A stretch of DNA of 64,000 nucleotides from Pectobacterium polaris (GCF_002307355.1 NZ_CP017481.1:2356001-2420000); one strand, 5' to 3'; shown: positions 21,079-32,367, counted from the first letter of the stretch. Translations and numbers: made by a program. Notes: generated by a model not told the origin, from the sequence alone.

Positions 21079-22926
21079 GTGTTAAATCGTTATCCTTTGT
21101 GGAAGTACCTGATGCTGGTCGTGGTGTTGTTTGTCGGCCTGCTCTACGCACTTCCTAACCTATATGGTGAGGATCCGGCGGTACAAGTTACTGGCGCGCG
21201 GGGAACCGCCGCCAGCGAAACGACGCTGATCCAAGTCCAGAATGTTTTAAAAGAACAGAACATTACCAGTAAGTCGATTGCATTGGAAAACGGTGCAATT
21301 CTGGCTCGCTTCTCTAACCCTGATGTTCAGCTCCGTGCGCGTGAAGCGCTCGTGAATGAGCTGGGCGAAAAGTTCGTCGTTGCACTTAACCTGGCACCTG
21401 CTACGCCAACCTGGCTGCGGTTGTTGGGCGCTGAACCGATGAAATTGGGGCTTGACCTGCGCGGCGGCGTTCACTTCCTGATGGAAGTGGATATGGATAC
21501 GGCGCTGGGTAAACTACAAGAACAAACAATGGACTCTTTGCGCAGCGATCTGCGTGAGAAGAACATTCCTTATGCCTCCGTGCGTAAAATTGATAATTAC
21601 GGTGTCGAAATTCGTTTCCGTGATGCTCAAACGCGTGATGAGGGCATCAACTATCTGACGACTCGTCACCGCAATCTGGTTCTCAGCAGCAGCGGCAGCA
21701 ACCTGCTGCGCGCAGTGATGTCTGACGAACGTCTGCGTGAAGCACGTGAATACGCCGTACAGCAGAACATCAATATCCTGCGTAATCGTGTGAACCAACT
21801 GGGTGTTGCTGAACCACTGGTACAGCGTCAGGGTGCTGACCGTATCGTCGTTGAGTTACCGGGTATTCAGGACACGGCGCGCGCGAAAGAAATTCTTGGT
21901 GCAACCGCTACGCTGGAATTCCGTCTGGTCAACAGTAATGCAGATGCAACCGCAGCGGCGAACGGCCGTGTGCCGGGCGACTCTGAAGTGAAGAACATGC
22001 GTGACGGCTCACCTGTGGTGTTGTTCAAACGTGTGATTCTGACAGGCGACCATATTACCGATTCGACATCGAGTACGGATGAATATAACCAGCCTCAGGT
22101 GAATATTTCACTGGACAGCGCGGGTGGCAACACCATGTCCAACTTCACCAAAGACAGTATCGGCAAGCTGATGGCGACGCTCTTTGTGGAATACAAAGAC
22201 AGCGGTAAGAAAGATGCGACTGGCCGTTCGATATTGGAAAAACACGAAGAAGTGATCAACGTAGCGACGATTCAGTCGCGACTGGGTAACAGCTTCCGTA
22301 TTACCGGCATTGATAACCCGAACGAAGCGCGTCAGCTTTCTCTGCTGTTGCGTGCGGGTGCGCTGATTGCGCCGATCCAAATCGTTGAAGAACGTACCAT
22401 TGGGCCAACACTGGGGATGCAAAACATCACTCAGGGGCTGGAAGCCTGTTTGTGGGGCTTGATCGCATCGATTCTCTTTATGGTCTTCTTCTATAAGAAA
22501 TTTGGTGTCATTGCGACCAGTGCGCTGGTTGCTAACCTGGTGTTGATTGTCGGCGTGATGTCGCTGCTACCAGGGGCGACGCTGACCATGCCGGGCATCG
22601 CAGGTATCGTGCTTACGCTGGCGGTTGCCGTCGATGCTAACGTACTCATTAACGAACGTATCAAAGAAGAACTCAGTAATGGTCGCTCCGTGCAACAGGC
22701 CATTCATGAGGGCTACAAAGGTGCATTCAGTTCGATTGTTGATGCGAACGTCACGACGTTGATTAAAGTTATCATCCTGTATGCGGTTGGTACCGGTTCT
22801 ATCAAAGGGTTTGCTATCACGACTGCGATTGGGATTGCGACCTCAATGTTTACGGCGATCGTCGGTACTCGTGCCATCGTTAACCTGCTTTACGGCGGTA
22901 AACGTATCAACAAGCTGTCTATCTAG
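21079..22926 (+). CDS. secD: Protein translocase subunit SecD
   Basis: SecD with SecF uses the proton gradient to drive late steps of Sec export. The start is a GTG (product [16 protein letters not shown]). There is one N-terminal span, then a large periplasmic P1 region with [14 protein letters not shown], and five C-terminal spans including [39 protein letters not shown] sequence with the conserved Asp in AVDANV. It has 615 residues, as in E. coli. secF starts 10 bp after its stop. Confidence 0.97.
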   Translation: MLNRYPLWKYLMLVVVLFVGLLYALPNLYGEDPAVQVTGARGTAASETTLIQVQNVLKEQNITSKSIALENGAILARFSNPDVQLRAREALVNELGEKFVVALNLAPATPTWLRLLGAEPMKLGLDLRGGVHFLMEVDMDTALGKLQEQTMDSLRSDLREKNIPYASVRKIDNYGVEIRFRDAQTRDEGINYLTTRHRNLVLSSSGSNLLRAVMSDERLREAREYAVQQNINILRNRVNQLGVAEPLVQRQGADRIVVELPGIQDTARAKEILGATATLEFRLVNSNADATAAANGRVPGDSEVKNMRDGSPVVLFKRVILTGDHITDSTSSTDEYNQPQVNISLDSAGGNTMSNFTKDSIGKLMATLFVEYKDSGKKDATGRSILEKHEEVINVATIQSRLGNSFRITGIDNPNEARQLSLLLRAGALIAPIQIVEERTIGPTLGMQNITQGLEACLWGLIASILFMVFFYKKFGVIATSALVANLVLIVGVMSLLPGATLTMPGIAGIVLTLAVAVDANVLINERIKEELSNGRSVQQAIHEGYKGAFSSIVDANVTTLIKVIILYAVGTGSIKGFAITTAIGIATSMFTAIVGTRAIVNLLYGGKRINKLSI

Positions 22927-22935
22927 GAGTGCGTT

Positions 22936-23910
22936 GTGGCACAGGAACAGGAATACAACATTGAACAACTCAATCATGGGCGTAAAGTCTATGATTTCAT
23001 GCGCTGGGATACATTGGCATTTGTCATTTCCGGTCTGCTGATCATCGCTTCTATCGCGATTATGGGTGTGCGTGGTTTCAACTGGGGACTCGATTTTACC
23101 GGTGGTACGGTTATCGAGATCAACCTTGAGCAACCGATCGATCTCGATGTCCTGCGCAGTTCATTAGAGACCTCTGGGTTTTCAGAGCCGCAGGTGCAGA
23201 ATTTCGGTAGCAGCCGTGACGTGATGGTGCGTATGCCACCCGTTTCTGGCAGCGAGAACGAAGCGCTCGGTAACAAAGTGCTGAAGGTGGTGAATGATAC
23301 CTTCCAGCAGCATGCGACGGTGAAACGTATTGAGTTTGTCGGGCCGAGCGTGGGGAGTGATTTGGCACAGGCGGGCGCATTGGCGCTGATGTCTGCGTTG
23401 ATTGCTATCCTTATTTACATCGGTTTTCGTTTTGAATGGCGTCTGGCGATGAGTGCGGTGCTGGCTTTGGCGCACGATGCGATCATCACGATGGGTCTGC
23501 TGTCTCTGTTCTCTATTGAGATTGACCTAACGATCATTGCGTCGCTGATGTCGGTAATTGGTTATTCACTTAACGATAAGATCGTAGTATCTGACCGTAT
23601 TCGTGAGAACTTCCGCAAGGTGCGTCGTGGCACACCTTACGAGATTACCAACATTTCTCTGACGCAGACGTTGCAGCGTACCATCATCACATCAGCGACC
23701 ACGCTGGCGATGATTGTGATCCTCATGGTCTTCGGTGGCGCCTTGTTGCATGGCTTCTCGCTGACGATGTTTATCGGTGTGATCATCGGTACGATCTCTT
23801 CTATCTACGTTTCTTCCGCTCTGGCGTTGAAACTGGGTATGAAGCGTGAACACCTGATCGTTCAGAAAGTGGAAAAAGAAGGGGCGGACCAACCGTCTAT
23901 CCTGCCTTAA
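22936..23910 (+). CDS. secF: Protein translocase subunit SecF
   Basis: Partner of SecD in the inner membrane. The start is a GTG ([20 protein letters not shown]). Six spans are predicted; the family motifs [15 protein letters not shown] near residue 50 and [19 protein letters not shown] near residue 210 are present. It has 324 residues. It is the last gene of the yajC-secD-secF unit, ending at a strong bidirectional terminator. Confidence 0.97.
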   Translation: MAQEQEYNIEQLNHGRKVYDFMRWDTLAFVISGLLIIASIAIMGVRGFNWGLDFTGGTVIEINLEQPIDLDVLRSSLETSGFSEPQVQNFGSSRDVMVRMPPVSGSENEALGNKVLKVVNDTFQQHATVKRIEFVGPSVGSDLAQAGALALMSALIAILIYIGFRFEWRLAMSAVLALAHDAIITMGLLSLFSIEIDLTIIASLMSVIGYSLNDKIVVSDRIRENFRKVRRGTPYEITNISLTQTLQRTIITSATTLAMIVILMVFGGALLHGFSLTMFIGVIIGTISSIYVSSALALKLGMKREHLIVQKVEKEGADQPSILP

Positions 23911-23928
23911 TCTGCTGACTGTAAACAT

Positions 23929-23955
23929 AAAAAACCCCGCATTGCGGGGTTTTTT
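23929..23955. terminator. Bidirectional terminator between secF and yajI
   Basis: AAAAACCCCGC and GCGGGGTTTTT form an uninterrupted stem around ATT, with an A run on one side and a T run on the other. It ends secF on the plus strand and yajI on the minus strand. Confidence 0.95.
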
Positions 23956-23983
23956 GCATCTTAGCGTTGGGGAAATACGTTTA

Positions 23984-24553
23984 CTAGGGGGACTCGGTTG
24001 CGGCAACAGGCGGCGGACTCTGTATTTCCTGAACCTGATGTAAACGAACAAAGCCGAGTTCTTCCGGCGGCAGGCCGCTCAGACGCAATTCAATAATCGC
24101 TTCGGCTTTTGGTAACAGAGTAGGGGAGACGACAAAGGACTGTGTTTGCGTATCGCCAGCTAAAGGCTTCCCACTCACGGGATCGAGCCGTCCCCAGTCA
24201 AGCTGTGCGCCAAAAGCCGGTAGCCCCTTCGCATCAAGCGTACGAATGTGTAGCAACGCGCTTGTTCCGTTCGCTTCAGTCTCGATATTGCGCAACGATA
24301 CGTTGAGTCTGCCAATACTGCTTTCCAATACGGTGCTGGTTTGCGCGGCTGGCAGTAAATAAACGCCGGAGGTGGACTGGGAATTCAACGCATTTTGTCG
24401 CTCTAATGCAGTGGCCTGATCGGTCAGCGTTTGTAATTGCTGATTGAGTTGACCTATCTGGTTCTGCAATTTGGGCATCTGGCGCTGTTCAGCACATCCT
24501 GCGAGCAAAAGCAGTGCTGGCAGGAAGGTCAGTACGCGATATCGGGTTCTCAT
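23984..24553 (-). CDS. yajI: Outer- or inner-membrane lipoprotein YajI (DUF3251)
   Basis: A 189-residue lipoprotein precursor with a basic N-terminus, hydrophobic LTFLPALLLL and lipobox LAGC (Cys20). A short coiled coil (QNQIGQLNQQLQTLTDQ, about 31-47) is followed by a beta-rich domain. The E. coli gene in the same place, just before nrdR, is yajI. Function is unknown in both. The residue after the lipidated Cys is Ala, so the outer membrane is the likelier destination. Confidence 0.82.
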   Translation of the reverse strand: MRTRYRVLTFLPALLLLAGCAEQRQMPKLQNQIGQLNQQLQTLTDQATALERQNALNSQSTSGVYLLPAAQTSTVLESSIGRLNVSLRNIETEANGTSALLHIRTLDAKGLPAFGAQLDWGRLDPVSGKPLAGDTQTQSFVVSPTLLPKAEAIIELRLSGLPPEELGFVRLHQVQEIQSPPPVAATESP

Positions 24554-24770
24554 ATCTGTGGTTCCCCTTTCGATGTTTTATTCATTGATCCGTTGATCCC
24601 TGTTGCTGAGTTTAGCTGCGATTAAGCCTAAGTCATAGGTGAGACAGCTTTTTTCATCCTATTACCGGGAGAGATGCGAAACCCTTCGCAACGTGGATCA
24701 GGAGTTTTGGTTAGTCCGTTAATTCAGGGTAAACTGTCGCTACGTTAAGGATTACTGGTCAGGACACATC

Positions 24771-25220
24771 ATGCATTGCCCGTTTTGTTCCGCTGTTGAT
24801 ACCAAAGTCATTGATTCCCGTCTGGTCGGCGAAGGTTCGCAAGTCCGTCGTCGTCGGCAGTGTCTGGTTTGTCATGAACGCTTCACCACGTTTGAAGTGG
24901 CTGAACTGGTGATGCCGCGAGTCATCAAAAGCAATGAAGTACGCGAGCCTTTTAATGAAGATAAATTGCGTAGCGGTATGCTGAAAGCGCTGGAAAAAAG
25001 GCCAGTCAGTTCTGATGACGTCGAAATGGCGCTTAATCACATTAAATCTCATCTTCGTGCCACCGGAGAACGCGAGGTTACCACCAAGATGGTGGGGAAT
25101 CTGGTGATGGAAGCGTTGAGAAAGCTGGATAAAGTGGCTTACATCCGATTTGCATCGGTGTATCGCAGCTTTGAAGATATCCGCGAATTTGGCGAAGAGA
25201 TTGCGCGTTTGCAGGATTAA
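24771..25220 (+). CDS. nrdR: Transcriptional repressor NrdR
   Basis: NrdR senses nucleotides through an ATP-cone and represses ribonucleotide reductase operons. The N-terminal zinc ribbon has Cys3/Cys6 and Cys31/Cys34, with the basic VRRRRQ between them. The ATP-cone covers roughly 46-136. It has 149 residues, as in E. coli. It leads the nrdR-ribD-ribH-nusB-thiL-pgpA series and is divergent from yajI. I did not find a clear NrdR box in the 217-bp gap. Confidence 0.97.
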   Translation: MHCPFCSAVDTKVIDSRLVGEGSQVRRRRQCLVCHERFTTFEVAELVMPRVIKSNEVREPFNEDKLRSGMLKALEKRPVSSDDVEMALNHIKSHLRATGEREVTTKMVGNLVMEALRKLDKVAYIRFASVYRSFEDIREFGEEIARLQD

Positions 25221-25255
25221 GTCGCGCCGACGCAATAGAGATAAGAGGTTCGGGA

Positions 25256-26392
25256 ATGAGCGCTTTTCAGGAAAACGGCCACTTGCCGCAGGATGAATTA
25301 TACATGGCGCGCGCGTTAGACCTGGCGCGCCGTGGCTGTTTCACGACCGCACCCAACCCTAATGTTGGCTGCGTGATTGTTCGTGATGGCGAAATTGTAG
25401 GTGAAGGCTATCATTTTCGTGCTGGTGAGCCACACGCTGAGGTGCATGCGCTGAGAATGGCGGGGGAACGTGCACGTGGTGCGACGGCCTACGTCACATT
25501 GGAACCGTGTAGCCACCATGGCCGCACGCCACCTTGCGCCGATGCGTTGATTGCTGCTGGCGTTTCCCGCGTGGTTGCTGCAATGCAGGATCCGAATCCA
25601 CAGGTGGCGGGTCGTGGTTTGCATCGCTTACAGCAAGCGGGGATTGCCGTCAGTCATGGTTTGATGATGGCTGAAGCAGAGAAAGTGAATGTCGGTTTCC
25701 TGAAACGCATGCGGACGGGCTTTCCTTACGTGCAGCTCAAAATGGCGGCGTCTTTGGATGGGCGAACTGCAATGGCGTCGGGAGAAAGCCAGTGGATCAC
25801 TTCACCGCTGGCGCGTCAGGATGTGCAGCGTTTTCGTGCGCAGAGCGCAGCGATTCTGAGCAGCAGTGCAACGGTGTTAGCTGACGATCCTTCTCTCACT
25901 GTACGCTGGTCAGAGCTGGGGGCCGATGTGCAGAAACGCTATTCAGAAGCGGATCTCAGGCAGCCCGTGCGGGTGATTGTGGACAGCCGACAGCGCGTCA
26001 CGCCACAGCATCGGATTGTTAGTCAACCGGGTGAGACCTGGCTGGCGCGCGTGCAGGCGGACGAACAGGCGTGGCCGCAGGGCGTTGAACAAGTGATGCT
26101 ACCGCAGCACAATGGCGGCGTTGATCTGGTGGCGCTGATGATGGTGCTGGGGAGACGGCAGATTAACTCCGTTTGGGTTGAAGCCGGGGCCAGTCTGGCC
26201 GGTGCGCTGCTTAATGCTGGCGTTGTTGATGAACTTATCGTTTATCTTGCCCCCAAACTGTTGGGTGAAAATGCCCGTTCGCTGTGCCTCTTGCCTGGGC
26301 TGGATCAGCTGTCTCAGGCACCGGAATTTGATATCGCAGACGTTCGCCAGATTGGCCCAGATTTGCGATTGCGCCTGAAACCTAAATTCTGA
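25256..26392 (+). CDS. ribD: Riboflavin biosynthesis deaminase/reductase RibD
   Basis: A two-domain enzyme making 5-amino-6-ribitylamino-uracil phosphate. The N-terminal cytidine-deaminase-like domain (about 1-150) carries the zinc site HAEVHAL and PCSHHGRTPPC. The C-terminal reductase (about 155-378) carries KMAASLDGRTAMASGESQWI and the cofactor region VEAGASLAGALL. It has 378 residues. It lies 35 bp after nrdR and 110 bp before ribH. No FMN riboswitch is seen upstream. Confidence 0.97.
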   Translation: MSAFQENGHLPQDELYMARALDLARRGCFTTAPNPNVGCVIVRDGEIVGEGYHFRAGEPHAEVHALRMAGERARGATAYVTLEPCSHHGRTPPCADALIAAGVSRVVAAMQDPNPQVAGRGLHRLQQAGIAVSHGLMMAEAEKVNVGFLKRMRTGFPYVQLKMAASLDGRTAMASGESQWITSPLARQDVQRFRAQSAAILSSSATVLADDPSLTVRWSELGADVQKRYSEADLRQPVRVIVDSRQRVTPQHRIVSQPGETWLARVQADEQAWPQGVEQVMLPQHNGGVDLVALMMVLGRRQINSVWVEAGASLAGALLNAGVVDELIVYLAPKLLGENARSLCLLPGLDQLSQAPEFDIADVRQIGPDLRLRLKPKF

Positions 26393-26502
26393 TGTGTATG
26401 TAAATACGTGGTGCAGGTCCGACAAAACCGGATACGTGCCAACAAAAATTATGATAGAATCCGCCCCCTAGCGGGCCATAAAGACCAGATACAAGGAATG
26501 CT

Positions 26503-26979
26503 ATGAACGTTATTGAAGGTGTTGTTGCTACTCCTGATGCCCGTGTGGCGATTGCGATTGCGCGTTTTAACCATTTTATTAACGACAGCCTCCTGGACGG
26601 TGCGATTGATGCATTGAAACGCATCGGTCAGGTTAAAGACGAAAACATCACCGTTGTCTGGGTGCCGGGTGCTTACGAACTGCCATTGACGGTTCGTGCG
26701 CTGACCAAAAGCGCGAAAAATGGCGGATATGATGCCGTGATTGCTCTGGGAACGGTCATCCGTGGTGGAACAGCGCATTTTGAATTTGTTGCTGGCGAAT
26801 GTAGCTCAGGCCTGTCCTCTGTTGCGATGGACAGTGAAATCCCTGTTGCTTTCGGCGTTCTGACGACGGAAAGCATTGAGCAGGCGATTGAGCGTGCCGG
26901 TACGAAAGCGGGGAACAAAGGTGCTGAAGCTGCCTTGACCGCGCTAGAAATGATTAATGTATTGAAAGCGATTAAGTAA
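26503..26979 (+). CDS. ribH: 6,7-dimethyl-8-ribityllumazine synthase (RibH, called RibE in E. coli K-12)
   Basis: Penultimate enzyme of riboflavin synthesis, forming icosahedral shells of sixty subunits. It begins [23 protein letters not shown]. Active-site parts include [25 protein letters not shown] with its catalytic His, and [17 protein letters not shown]. It has 158 residues. nusB follows 24 bp later. The 110 bp before it may hold an internal promoter (a TATGATAGAAT element near 26450), which is weak evidence. Confidence 0.97.
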   Translation: MNVIEGVVATPDARVAIAIARFNHFINDSLLDGAIDALKRIGQVKDENITVVWVPGAYELPLTVRALTKSAKNGGYDAVIALGTVIRGGTAHFEFVAGECSSGLSSVAMDSEIPVAFGVLTTESIEQAIERAGTKAGNKGAEAALTALEMINVLKAIK

Positions 26980-27003
26980 GCCTGATTAAGTAAGGGGAAT
27001 TCC

Positions 27004-27423
27004 GTGAAACCTGCTGCTCGTCGCCGCGCTCGTGAATGTGCGGTTCAAGCGCTTTACTCCTGGCAGTTATCTAAAAATGATATTGCCGATGTTGAACACC
27101 AATTCCTGAGCGAGCAGGATGTCAAAGATGTCGACATTACCTATTTCCGTGAATTGCTGGCGGGTGTTGCCACTCAGGCTGAGAAGCTTGATCAACTGAT
27201 GGCACCTTTCCTGTCTCGTCAAATTGAGGAATTGGGACAGGTTGAAAAAGCGATTCTGCGTTTGGCGATGTTTGAGCTGAGCAAGCGCGAAGACGTTCCT
27301 TACAAGGTGGCGATTAACGAGGCCATCGAACTGGCTAAAATCTTCGGTGCTGAAGATAGCCATAAGTTTGTGAATGGCGTGCTAGACAAAGCTGCTCCGA
27401 GTGTACGGAAAGGCAAGAAGTAA
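27004..27423 (+). CDS. nusB: Transcription antitermination factor NusB
   Basis: NusB binds boxA RNA together with S10 in antitermination of rRNA operons. The start is a GTG (product [21 protein letters not shown], with the arginine-rich RNA-binding N-terminus). It has 139 residues, as in E. coli. Conserved [24 protein letters not shown] helices follow. It is in the rib-nusB-thiL series and is followed by a hairpin that may limit read-through into thiL. Confidence 0.96.
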   Translation: MKPAARRRARECAVQALYSWQLSKNDIADVEHQFLSEQDVKDVDITYFRELLAGVATQAEKLDQLMAPFLSRQIEELGQVEKAILRLAMFELSKREDVPYKVAINEAIELAKIFGAEDSHKFVNGVLDKAAPSVRKGKK

Positions 27424-27434
27424 AACGAATCGAA

Positions 27435-27466
27435 TCAGGGCCGGATATCCGGCCCTGATCGCTTTT
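27435..27466 (+). terminator. Hairpin with T-rich tail between nusB and thiL
   Basis: TCAGGGCCGG (27435-27444) and CCGGCCCTGA (27449-27458) form a perfect 10-bp stem around ATAT, followed by TCGCTTTT. It resembles an intrinsic terminator but lies inside what is usually one transcription unit, so it may act as a partial terminator or attenuator. Confidence 0.75.
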
Positions 27467-27491
27467 GAATGATAGGCTGGCTGGAAAGGTT

Positions 27492-28472
27492 ATGGTTGAA
27501 GGTGAGTTTGACCTTATTGCCCGCTATTTTAATCGGGTCCGAAGTTCACGTCGCGATGTTGAGTTAGGCATCGGTGATGACTGTGCGTTACTGACGGTGG
27601 CAGATAAGCAGATGCTAGCGGTAAGTACCGACACGCTGGTATCTGGCGTTCATTTCCTACCTGATATCGATCCCGCCGATCTGGGTTACAAATCTCTGGC
27701 GGTCAATTTAAGCGATCTGGCTGCAATGGGCGCCGATCCTGCCTGGCTTTCTCTGGCCATTACCCTCCCTAAAAGCAATAGCCAGTGGCTATCCGCGTAC
27801 AGCGACAGCTTGTTTGAGCTGCTTGATTATTATGGTATGCAGTTGGTGGGTGGTGATACGACGCGCGGTCCACTGAGCCTGACGCTGACTATCCACGGTC
27901 TGGTGCCAGCAGGTCGGGCACTGACGCGTCGCGGAGCCAGAATTGGTGACTGGATTTATGTTACCGGTTCATTAGGCGACAGCGCGGCCGGTCTGGCTAT
28001 CCTCCAGAATACACTGCACGTTGATGATGAAAAGGCACGTCAGGGATTGATCCAACGTCACCTTCGTCCTCAACCGAGAATTCTGCAAGGTCAGGCATTG
28101 CGCGATCTGGCCAGCTCGGCTATCGATCTTTCTGACGGCCTCATCTCCGATCTACAGCATATACTTAAAGCCAGCGAGTGCGGTGCGCGTATTAATCTGG
28201 ACGCGATCCCACAATCTGATTGGCTGCGAGGCTGCGTCGATGAAGAACAGGCGTTGCGTTGGGCGCTATCTGGCGGCGAAGACTATGAGCTGTGCTTTAC
28301 CGTGCCGGAAATTAACCGTGGTGCGCTGGAGCTGGCCTTGGGGCATCTCGGCGCTGACTACACCTGCATCGGGCAAATCGGGCCTTCCTCTGAAGGGCTA
28401 CGTTTTTTCAGGGATAATAAAGCGACCGAGCTGAACTGGAAGGGGTATGACCATTTTAGCGAGCAAAACTGA
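27492..28472 (+). CDS. thiL: Thiamine-monophosphate kinase ThiL
   Basis: Makes thiamine diphosphate from thiamine monophosphate. The ATG at 27492 gives [16 protein letters not shown], matching E. coli; an in-frame TTG at 27465 would add nine unrelated residues. Motifs of the PurM/ThiL fold are [34 protein letters not shown] and [13 protein letters not shown]. It has 326 residues. Its 3' end overlaps pgpA by 26 bp. Dxs, across the gap, supplies a precursor shared by thiamine and isoprenoid synthesis. Confidence 0.97.
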   Translation: MVEGEFDLIARYFNRVRSSRRDVELGIGDDCALLTVADKQMLAVSTDTLVSGVHFLPDIDPADLGYKSLAVNLSDLAAMGADPAWLSLAITLPKSNSQWLSAYSDSLFELLDYYGMQLVGGDTTRGPLSLTLTIHGLVPAGRALTRRGARIGDWIYVTGSLGDSAAGLAILQNTLHVDDEKARQGLIQRHLRPQPRILQGQALRDLASSAIDLSDGLISDLQHILKASECGARINLDAIPQSDWLRGCVDEEQALRWALSGGEDYELCFTVPEINRGALELALGHLGADYTCIGQIGPSSEGLRFFRDNKATELNWKGYDHFSEQN

Positions 28473-28983
28473 CTCTGCGAACAAGGCGAAAGGTGCTGAA
28501 GTGGCAAAACGCCGCTTACGGCTGAGTAACCCGTGGCACCTGATGGCAACCGGGTTTGGCAGCGGTTTGTCTCCCTGGATGCCGGGTACGGTAGGGTCAT
28601 TGGCGGCGATTCCACTGTGGTATCTCATGTCGTTCCTGCCGCTTGAATTGTATTCGCTCTTGGTGATGCTGAGCATTTGTATCGGGGTTTACCTGTGTCA
28701 TCAGACCGCGAAAGATATGGGCGTTCACGATCACGGCAGCATCGTCTGGGACGAATTTGTTGGCATGTGGATTACCCTGATGGCGATCCCGGTGGATAAC
28801 TGGCAATGGGTGGCGGCTGGATTTGTCGTCTTCCGCTGTCTGGATATCTGGAAACCCTGGCCGATTCGCTGGTTCGATCGCAACGTGCATGGCGGTATGG
28901 GCATCATGATCGACGATGTCGTCGCGGGGGTGATCTCTGCGGGAATTATCTATTTTATCGGCTATCACTGGCCGATATTCTGA
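28447..28983 (+). CDS. pgpA: Phosphatidylglycerophosphatase A
   Basis: An inner-membrane lipid phosphatase that turns phosphatidylglycerophosphate into phosphatidylglycerol. The 178 residues have the conserved [17 protein letters not shown] start, [16 protein letters not shown] (the acidic-rich active site) and [16 protein letters not shown]. It is a few residues longer than E. coli near the N-terminus. It overlaps thiL by 26 bp and ends the operon. E. coli yajO, normally next to it, is absent. Confidence 0.96.
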   Translation: MTILASKTDSANKAKGAEVAKRRLRLSNPWHLMATGFGSGLSPWMPGTVGSLAAIPLWYLMSFLPLELYSLLVMLSICIGVYLCHQTAKDMGVHDHGSIVWDEFVGMWITLMAIPVDNWQWVAAGFVVFRCLDIWKPWPIRWFDRNVHGGMGIMIDDVVAGVISAGIIYFIGYHWPIF

Positions 28984-29032
28984 CGTTACAACGCTATTGA
29001 ACCGGGACTATGTTCCCCAGTTCAGAATCAAC

Positions 29033-29180
29033 AAACCTATTTATCGAATGAAAACGGGAGTAACGGAATAGAAGAGTAAAGCGTTTGCGCCAGGGATGGC
29101 GCAAGCCGAGCGCACAGGGATGTGTTTACAGCGACTTTACGATCTATCCGTTACTCCCGCTCGACGAATTTTGTCAGCAA
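29033..29180 (-). repeat. 148-bp structured repeat, copy 1
   Basis: One of two copies in this window; this one reads on the minus strand. By hand alignment about 120 of 148 positions match copy 2 (33991-34138) with no gaps. Plus-strand arms CGGGAGTAACGGA (29055-29067) and TCCGTTACTCCCG (29147-29159) begin a long stem of about 28 bp. Inside it are an 8-bp hairpin TTGCGCCA-GGGA-TGGCGCAA (29085-29104) and a smaller hairpin CACA-GGGA-TGTG (29112-29123). It lies between convergent pgpA and dxs. Form and position resemble the YPAL miniature insertion elements of Yersinia; homology to them is not shown. Confidence 0.85.
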
Positions 29181-29212
29181 CGATAACCGGGGCTATACGC
29201 CCCGGTTATCGT
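29181..29212 (-). terminator. Hairpin downstream of dxs
   Basis: CGATAACCGGGG and CCCCGGTTATCG form a perfect 12-bp stem around CTATACG, beginning right after the dxs stop. There is no T tract beyond it on the minus strand because the 148-bp repeat starts there. A weaker relative, AACCGGGACTATGTTCCCCAG, lies on the other side of the repeat at about 28999-29021. Confidence 0.75.
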
Positions 29213-29219
29213 GAGTCTC

Positions 29220-31085
29220 TTATTCCATCCACTGCGTGATTCTGCGCTCGATGCCAGCGGCATCCAGACCCAGATCGACACGGATTTCTTCCTGCGAGCC
29301 TTGTGGGATAAAGACGTCCGGTAGCCCAATGTTCAGCACCGAGACAGCAAGGCGTTTCGCCATCAGGAATTCATTCACACCGCTCCCTGCGCCGCCCATG
29401 ACCGCATTCTCTTCCAGCGTCACAAACGTGCTGTGAGACTGCGCTAGCTCTTCCAGTAACGCTTCATCCAGCGGCTTAACAAAACGCATGTCGACAAGCG
29501 TGGCATTCAACTTATCTGCCGCAATCTGAGCTTCCGGCAATAGCGTTCCGAAATTCAGAATCGCGATCGTTTCGCCCTGACGACGTACCACACCTTTACC
29601 AATTGGCAGTTCTGATAGTGGTGTCAGTTCCGTACCCGTACCGTTTCCGCGCGGATAGCGCACTGCCGTAGGGCCTTTCTGGTAGTGATAGCCCGTGTGC
29701 AGCATCTGGCGACACTCATTTTCATCGCTGGGCGTCATGATGATCATGTTCGGGATACAGCGTAAGAAAGAGAGATCGAACGCGCCCTGATGCGTTTGTC
29801 CATCCGCACCAACAATACCGCCGCGATCGATAGCAAACAGAACTGGTAGATTCTGGATCGCGACATCGTGGATGACCTGATCGTAGGCACGTTGCAGGAA
29901 AGTCGAGTAAATAGCGACGACTGGATGATAACCACCGACAGCCAGACCCGCAGCAAACGTTACGGCATGCTGTTCGGCAATCGCAACGTCAAAATATTGT
30001 TGTGGATAGTCGCGGGAGAATTGCACCATGCCCGAACCTTCGCGCATTGCAGGTGTGATCGCCATGAGCTTGCTGTCTTTGGCAGCTGTTTCCTGTAGCC
30101 ATTGACCGAAGATTTTGGAATAGGTGGGTTGGGCACCTTCTTTGCTTTTCGGCAATGTGCCGCTGGCCGGATCGAATTTCGGCACCGCGTGCCAGCTGAT
30201 CGGATCCTGCTCGGCAGGGGCGTACCCTTTGCCTTTCTTCGTCATAATGTGCAGGAGCTGTGGGCCTTTCAGGCTGCGCATATTTTTCAGCGTATGTGCC
30301 AGCGCCTGAACGTCATGACCGTCAACCGGGCCGATATAGTTAAAACCGAGCTCTTCAAATAACGTGCCTGGCACGACCATGCCTTTAAGATGTTCTTCGG
30401 TGCGTTTCACCAGCTCTTTGATAGGCGGCAGACCGGATAAGACCTTTTTGCCGCCTTCGCGCAGGCTGGCGTAGAGCTTGCCGGATAGCAGCTGCGCCAG
30501 ATGGTTGTTCAGTGCGCCGACATTTTCTGAAATCGACATTTCATTGTCGTTCAGCACAACCAGCAGATCGGATTTGATGTCGCCCGCGTGGTTCATTGCC
30601 TCAAAGGCCATGCCTGCGGTAATCGCACCGTCGCCAATCACACAAACGGTACGGCGGCCTTTGCCTTCACGCTCGGCTGCAACGGCCATGCCCAGTCCGG
30701 CACTGATTGAGGTGGATGAATGCCCGACGCTTAATACGTCATATTCGCTTTCATCACGCCATGGAAAAGGGTGCAAACCGCCTTTTTGACGGATCGTTGA
30801 AATACGATCGCGACGGCCGGTAATGATCTTGTGCGGATAAGCCTGATGGCCGACATCCCACACCAGATGATCGAAAGGGGTGTTATAGACGTAATGCAGT
30901 GCAACCGTTAATTCAACCGTCCCTAACCCTGAAGCAAAATGGCCGCTTGAACGGCTGACGCTGTCCAGCAGATATTGGCGCAGCTCATCGCACAGCTTTG
31001 GCAGGCTCTCTTTTGGCAACAACCGAAGTTCATCCGGTGTTTCCACTAACGCCAATGTAGGGTACTTCGCGGTATCAAAACTCAT
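29220..31085 (-). CDS. dxs: 1-deoxy-D-xylulose-5-phosphate synthase Dxs
   Basis: A thiamine-diphosphate enzyme joining pyruvate and glyceraldehyde-3-phosphate, the entry step of the MEP isoprenoid pathway and a source for thiamine and pyridoxal. Thiamine-diphosphate binding is shown by [18 protein letters not shown] and [10 protein letters not shown] (about 152-185). The transketolase central domain contains [16 protein letters not shown]. It has 621 residues, against 620 in E. coli. It lies 18 bp after ispA in the minus-strand operon xseB-ispA-dxs. Confidence 0.97.
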   Translation of the reverse strand: MSFDTAKYPTLALVETPDELRLLPKESLPKLCDELRQYLLDSVSRSSGHFASGLGTVELTVALHYVYNTPFDHLVWDVGHQAYPHKIITGRRDRISTIRQKGGLHPFPWRDESEYDVLSVGHSSTSISAGLGMAVAAEREGKGRRTVCVIGDGAITAGMAFEAMNHAGDIKSDLLVVLNDNEMSISENVGALNNHLAQLLSGKLYASLREGGKKVLSGLPPIKELVKRTEEHLKGMVVPGTLFEELGFNYIGPVDGHDVQALAHTLKNMRSLKGPQLLHIMTKKGKGYAPAEQDPISWHAVPKFDPASGTLPKSKEGAQPTYSKIFGQWLQETAAKDSKLMAITPAMREGSGMVQFSRDYPQQYFDVAIAEQHAVTFAAGLAVGGYHPVVAIYSTFLQRAYDQVIHDVAIQNLPVLFAIDRGGIVGADGQTHQGAFDLSFLRCIPNMIIMTPSDENECRQMLHTGYHYQKGPTAVRYPRGNGTGTELTPLSELPIGKGVVRRQGETIAILNFGTLLPEAQIAADKLNATLVDMRFVKPLDEALLEELAQSHSTFVTLEENAVMGGAGSGVNEFLMAKRLAVSVLNIGLPDVFIPQGSQEEIRVDLGLDAAGIERRITQWME

Positions 31086-31103
31086 TAGAGACTCATTAGG
31101 TAA

Positions 31104-32015
31104 TTACTTATCGCGTTCAACGATGAAATTCGCCAGCGCTTGTAGTGGGGCAATATTCAGGGGAATTGAGCTGGATGCGACGAGATCGTCAAGCGATGCC
31201 AGTGATTCCTGATAGAGCTCCTGTGCTTTTTTTCGTGCGTTATCTAACCCCAGTAAACTGGGATAGGTGCTTTTACCTAGTTGCTGGTCTGCACCCTGAC
31301 GTTTGCCTGTTGTCGCGCTGTCGCCAACAACATCGAGAATATCGTCCTGAACCTGAAAAGCGAGCCCAATCGCGTTAGCGTAACGATCCAAATGGGGCAA
31401 CGCAGCGCGGCCTGTTTCACCGGCGGCCAGTGCGCCTAATCGGACAGCCGCGCGAATTAAGGCACCGGTTTTGTGGCGGTGAATCCGCTCTAACGCGGCC
31501 AGATCGACCTGATGGCCTTCCGCTTCCAGATCGAAAGCCTGACCACCGCACATGCCCGCAACACCACTAGCATGAGCTAATTCTGAAAGCATCGCCAGCC
31601 GATCGCGGTCAGAGACCTGCGGCATCGGTGCATCGGCCAAAATGGAGAATGCCAGCGTTTGTAATGCATCGCCTGCCAAAATGGCATTCGCTTCGCCAAA
31701 CTTGATGTGGCAGGTTGGCTGTCCGCGGCGTAAATCGTCGTCGTCCATTGCCGGTAGATCGTCATGAATCAGTGAATAGGCATGGATACATTCGACTGCA
31801 GCAGCAGGCGCATCCAGACTCTCTAACGGCACGCCAAACAGTTCGCCAGTAGTATAAACCAGAAACGGGCGCAGGCGTTTGCCTCCTAAGAGTGAGCCAT
31901 ACTCCATCGCATTGACCAGTGGACTACTCTGAAAGGGGAGATCGGCGATGAAATGCCCCAACATATGGTTAGTGCGCTGGTAATGTGCATTCAGTTGCGT
32001 GCTGAAATCGGTCAT
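31104..32015 (-). CDS. ispA: Farnesyl diphosphate synthase IspA
   Basis: Condenses isopentenyl units to farnesyl diphosphate. The first aspartate-rich motif is in [17 protein letters not shown] and the second in [22 protein letters not shown] near the start is the usual diphosphate-binding segment. It has 303 residues. Its ATG overlaps the xseB stop by 4 bp, and dxs follows, so precursor supply and use are co-transcribed. Confidence 0.97.
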   Translation of the reverse strand: MTDFSTQLNAHYQRTNHMLGHFIADLPFQSSPLVNAMEYGSLLGGKRLRPFLVYTTGELFGVPLESLDAPAAAVECIHAYSLIHDDLPAMDDDDLRRGQPTCHIKFGEANAILAGDALQTLAFSILADAPMPQVSDRDRLAMLSELAHASGVAGMCGGQAFDLEAEGHQVDLAALERIHRHKTGALIRAAVRLGALAAGETGRAALPHLDRYANAIGLAFQVQDDILDVVGDSATTGKRQGADQQLGKSTYPSLLGLDNARKKAQELYQESLASLDDLVASSSIPLNIAPLQALANFIVERDK

Positions 32016-32260
32016 AGCGAATCGTTATCCGGCGTAAACGGTGACAACGGTGCCTCGGGATCGTCGCTTAGCAGGATTTGTACGCGCTGTTCTGCCTGTT
32101 GCAGTTTTTGCTGCCCCTGACGAGCAAGCTGGATGCCATGCTCAAACTCATTTAGCGCATCGTCCAGCGGTAGTTCGCCTGATTCGAGGCGGGTAACGAT
32201 TTTTTCCAGTTCGTTCAGCGAGCTTTCAAAGCTGACTGGCTGCTCGGTCTTCTTAGGCAT
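32012..32260 (-). CDS. xseB: Exodeoxyribonuclease VII small subunit XseB
   Basis: Small subunit of a single-strand-specific exonuclease. The 82 residues carry the family pattern [19 protein letters not shown] and [20 protein letters not shown], two helices forming a coiled coil. It is the first gene of xseB-ispA-dxs, divergent from thiI across 252 bp, as in E. coli. Confidence 0.96.
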   Translation of the reverse strand: MPKKTEQPVSFESSLNELEKIVTRLESGELPLDDALNEFEHGIQLARQGQQKLQQAEQRVQILLSDDPEAPLSPFTPDNDSL

Positions 32261-32367
32261 AGTGGTTTCAGAATCCTGGTGTTATACGCCGTTGGCTTGT
32301 GGCGGCAGAGCGTGGTGTTGCGTGTGGTCATCTGTGGATGCGCAACAATTATACGGTTAAAGCGCAC

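Noticed and set aside
25221..25255. An FMN riboswitch before ribD
   Set aside because: The gap from nrdR is only 35 bp and lacks RFN-element sequence.
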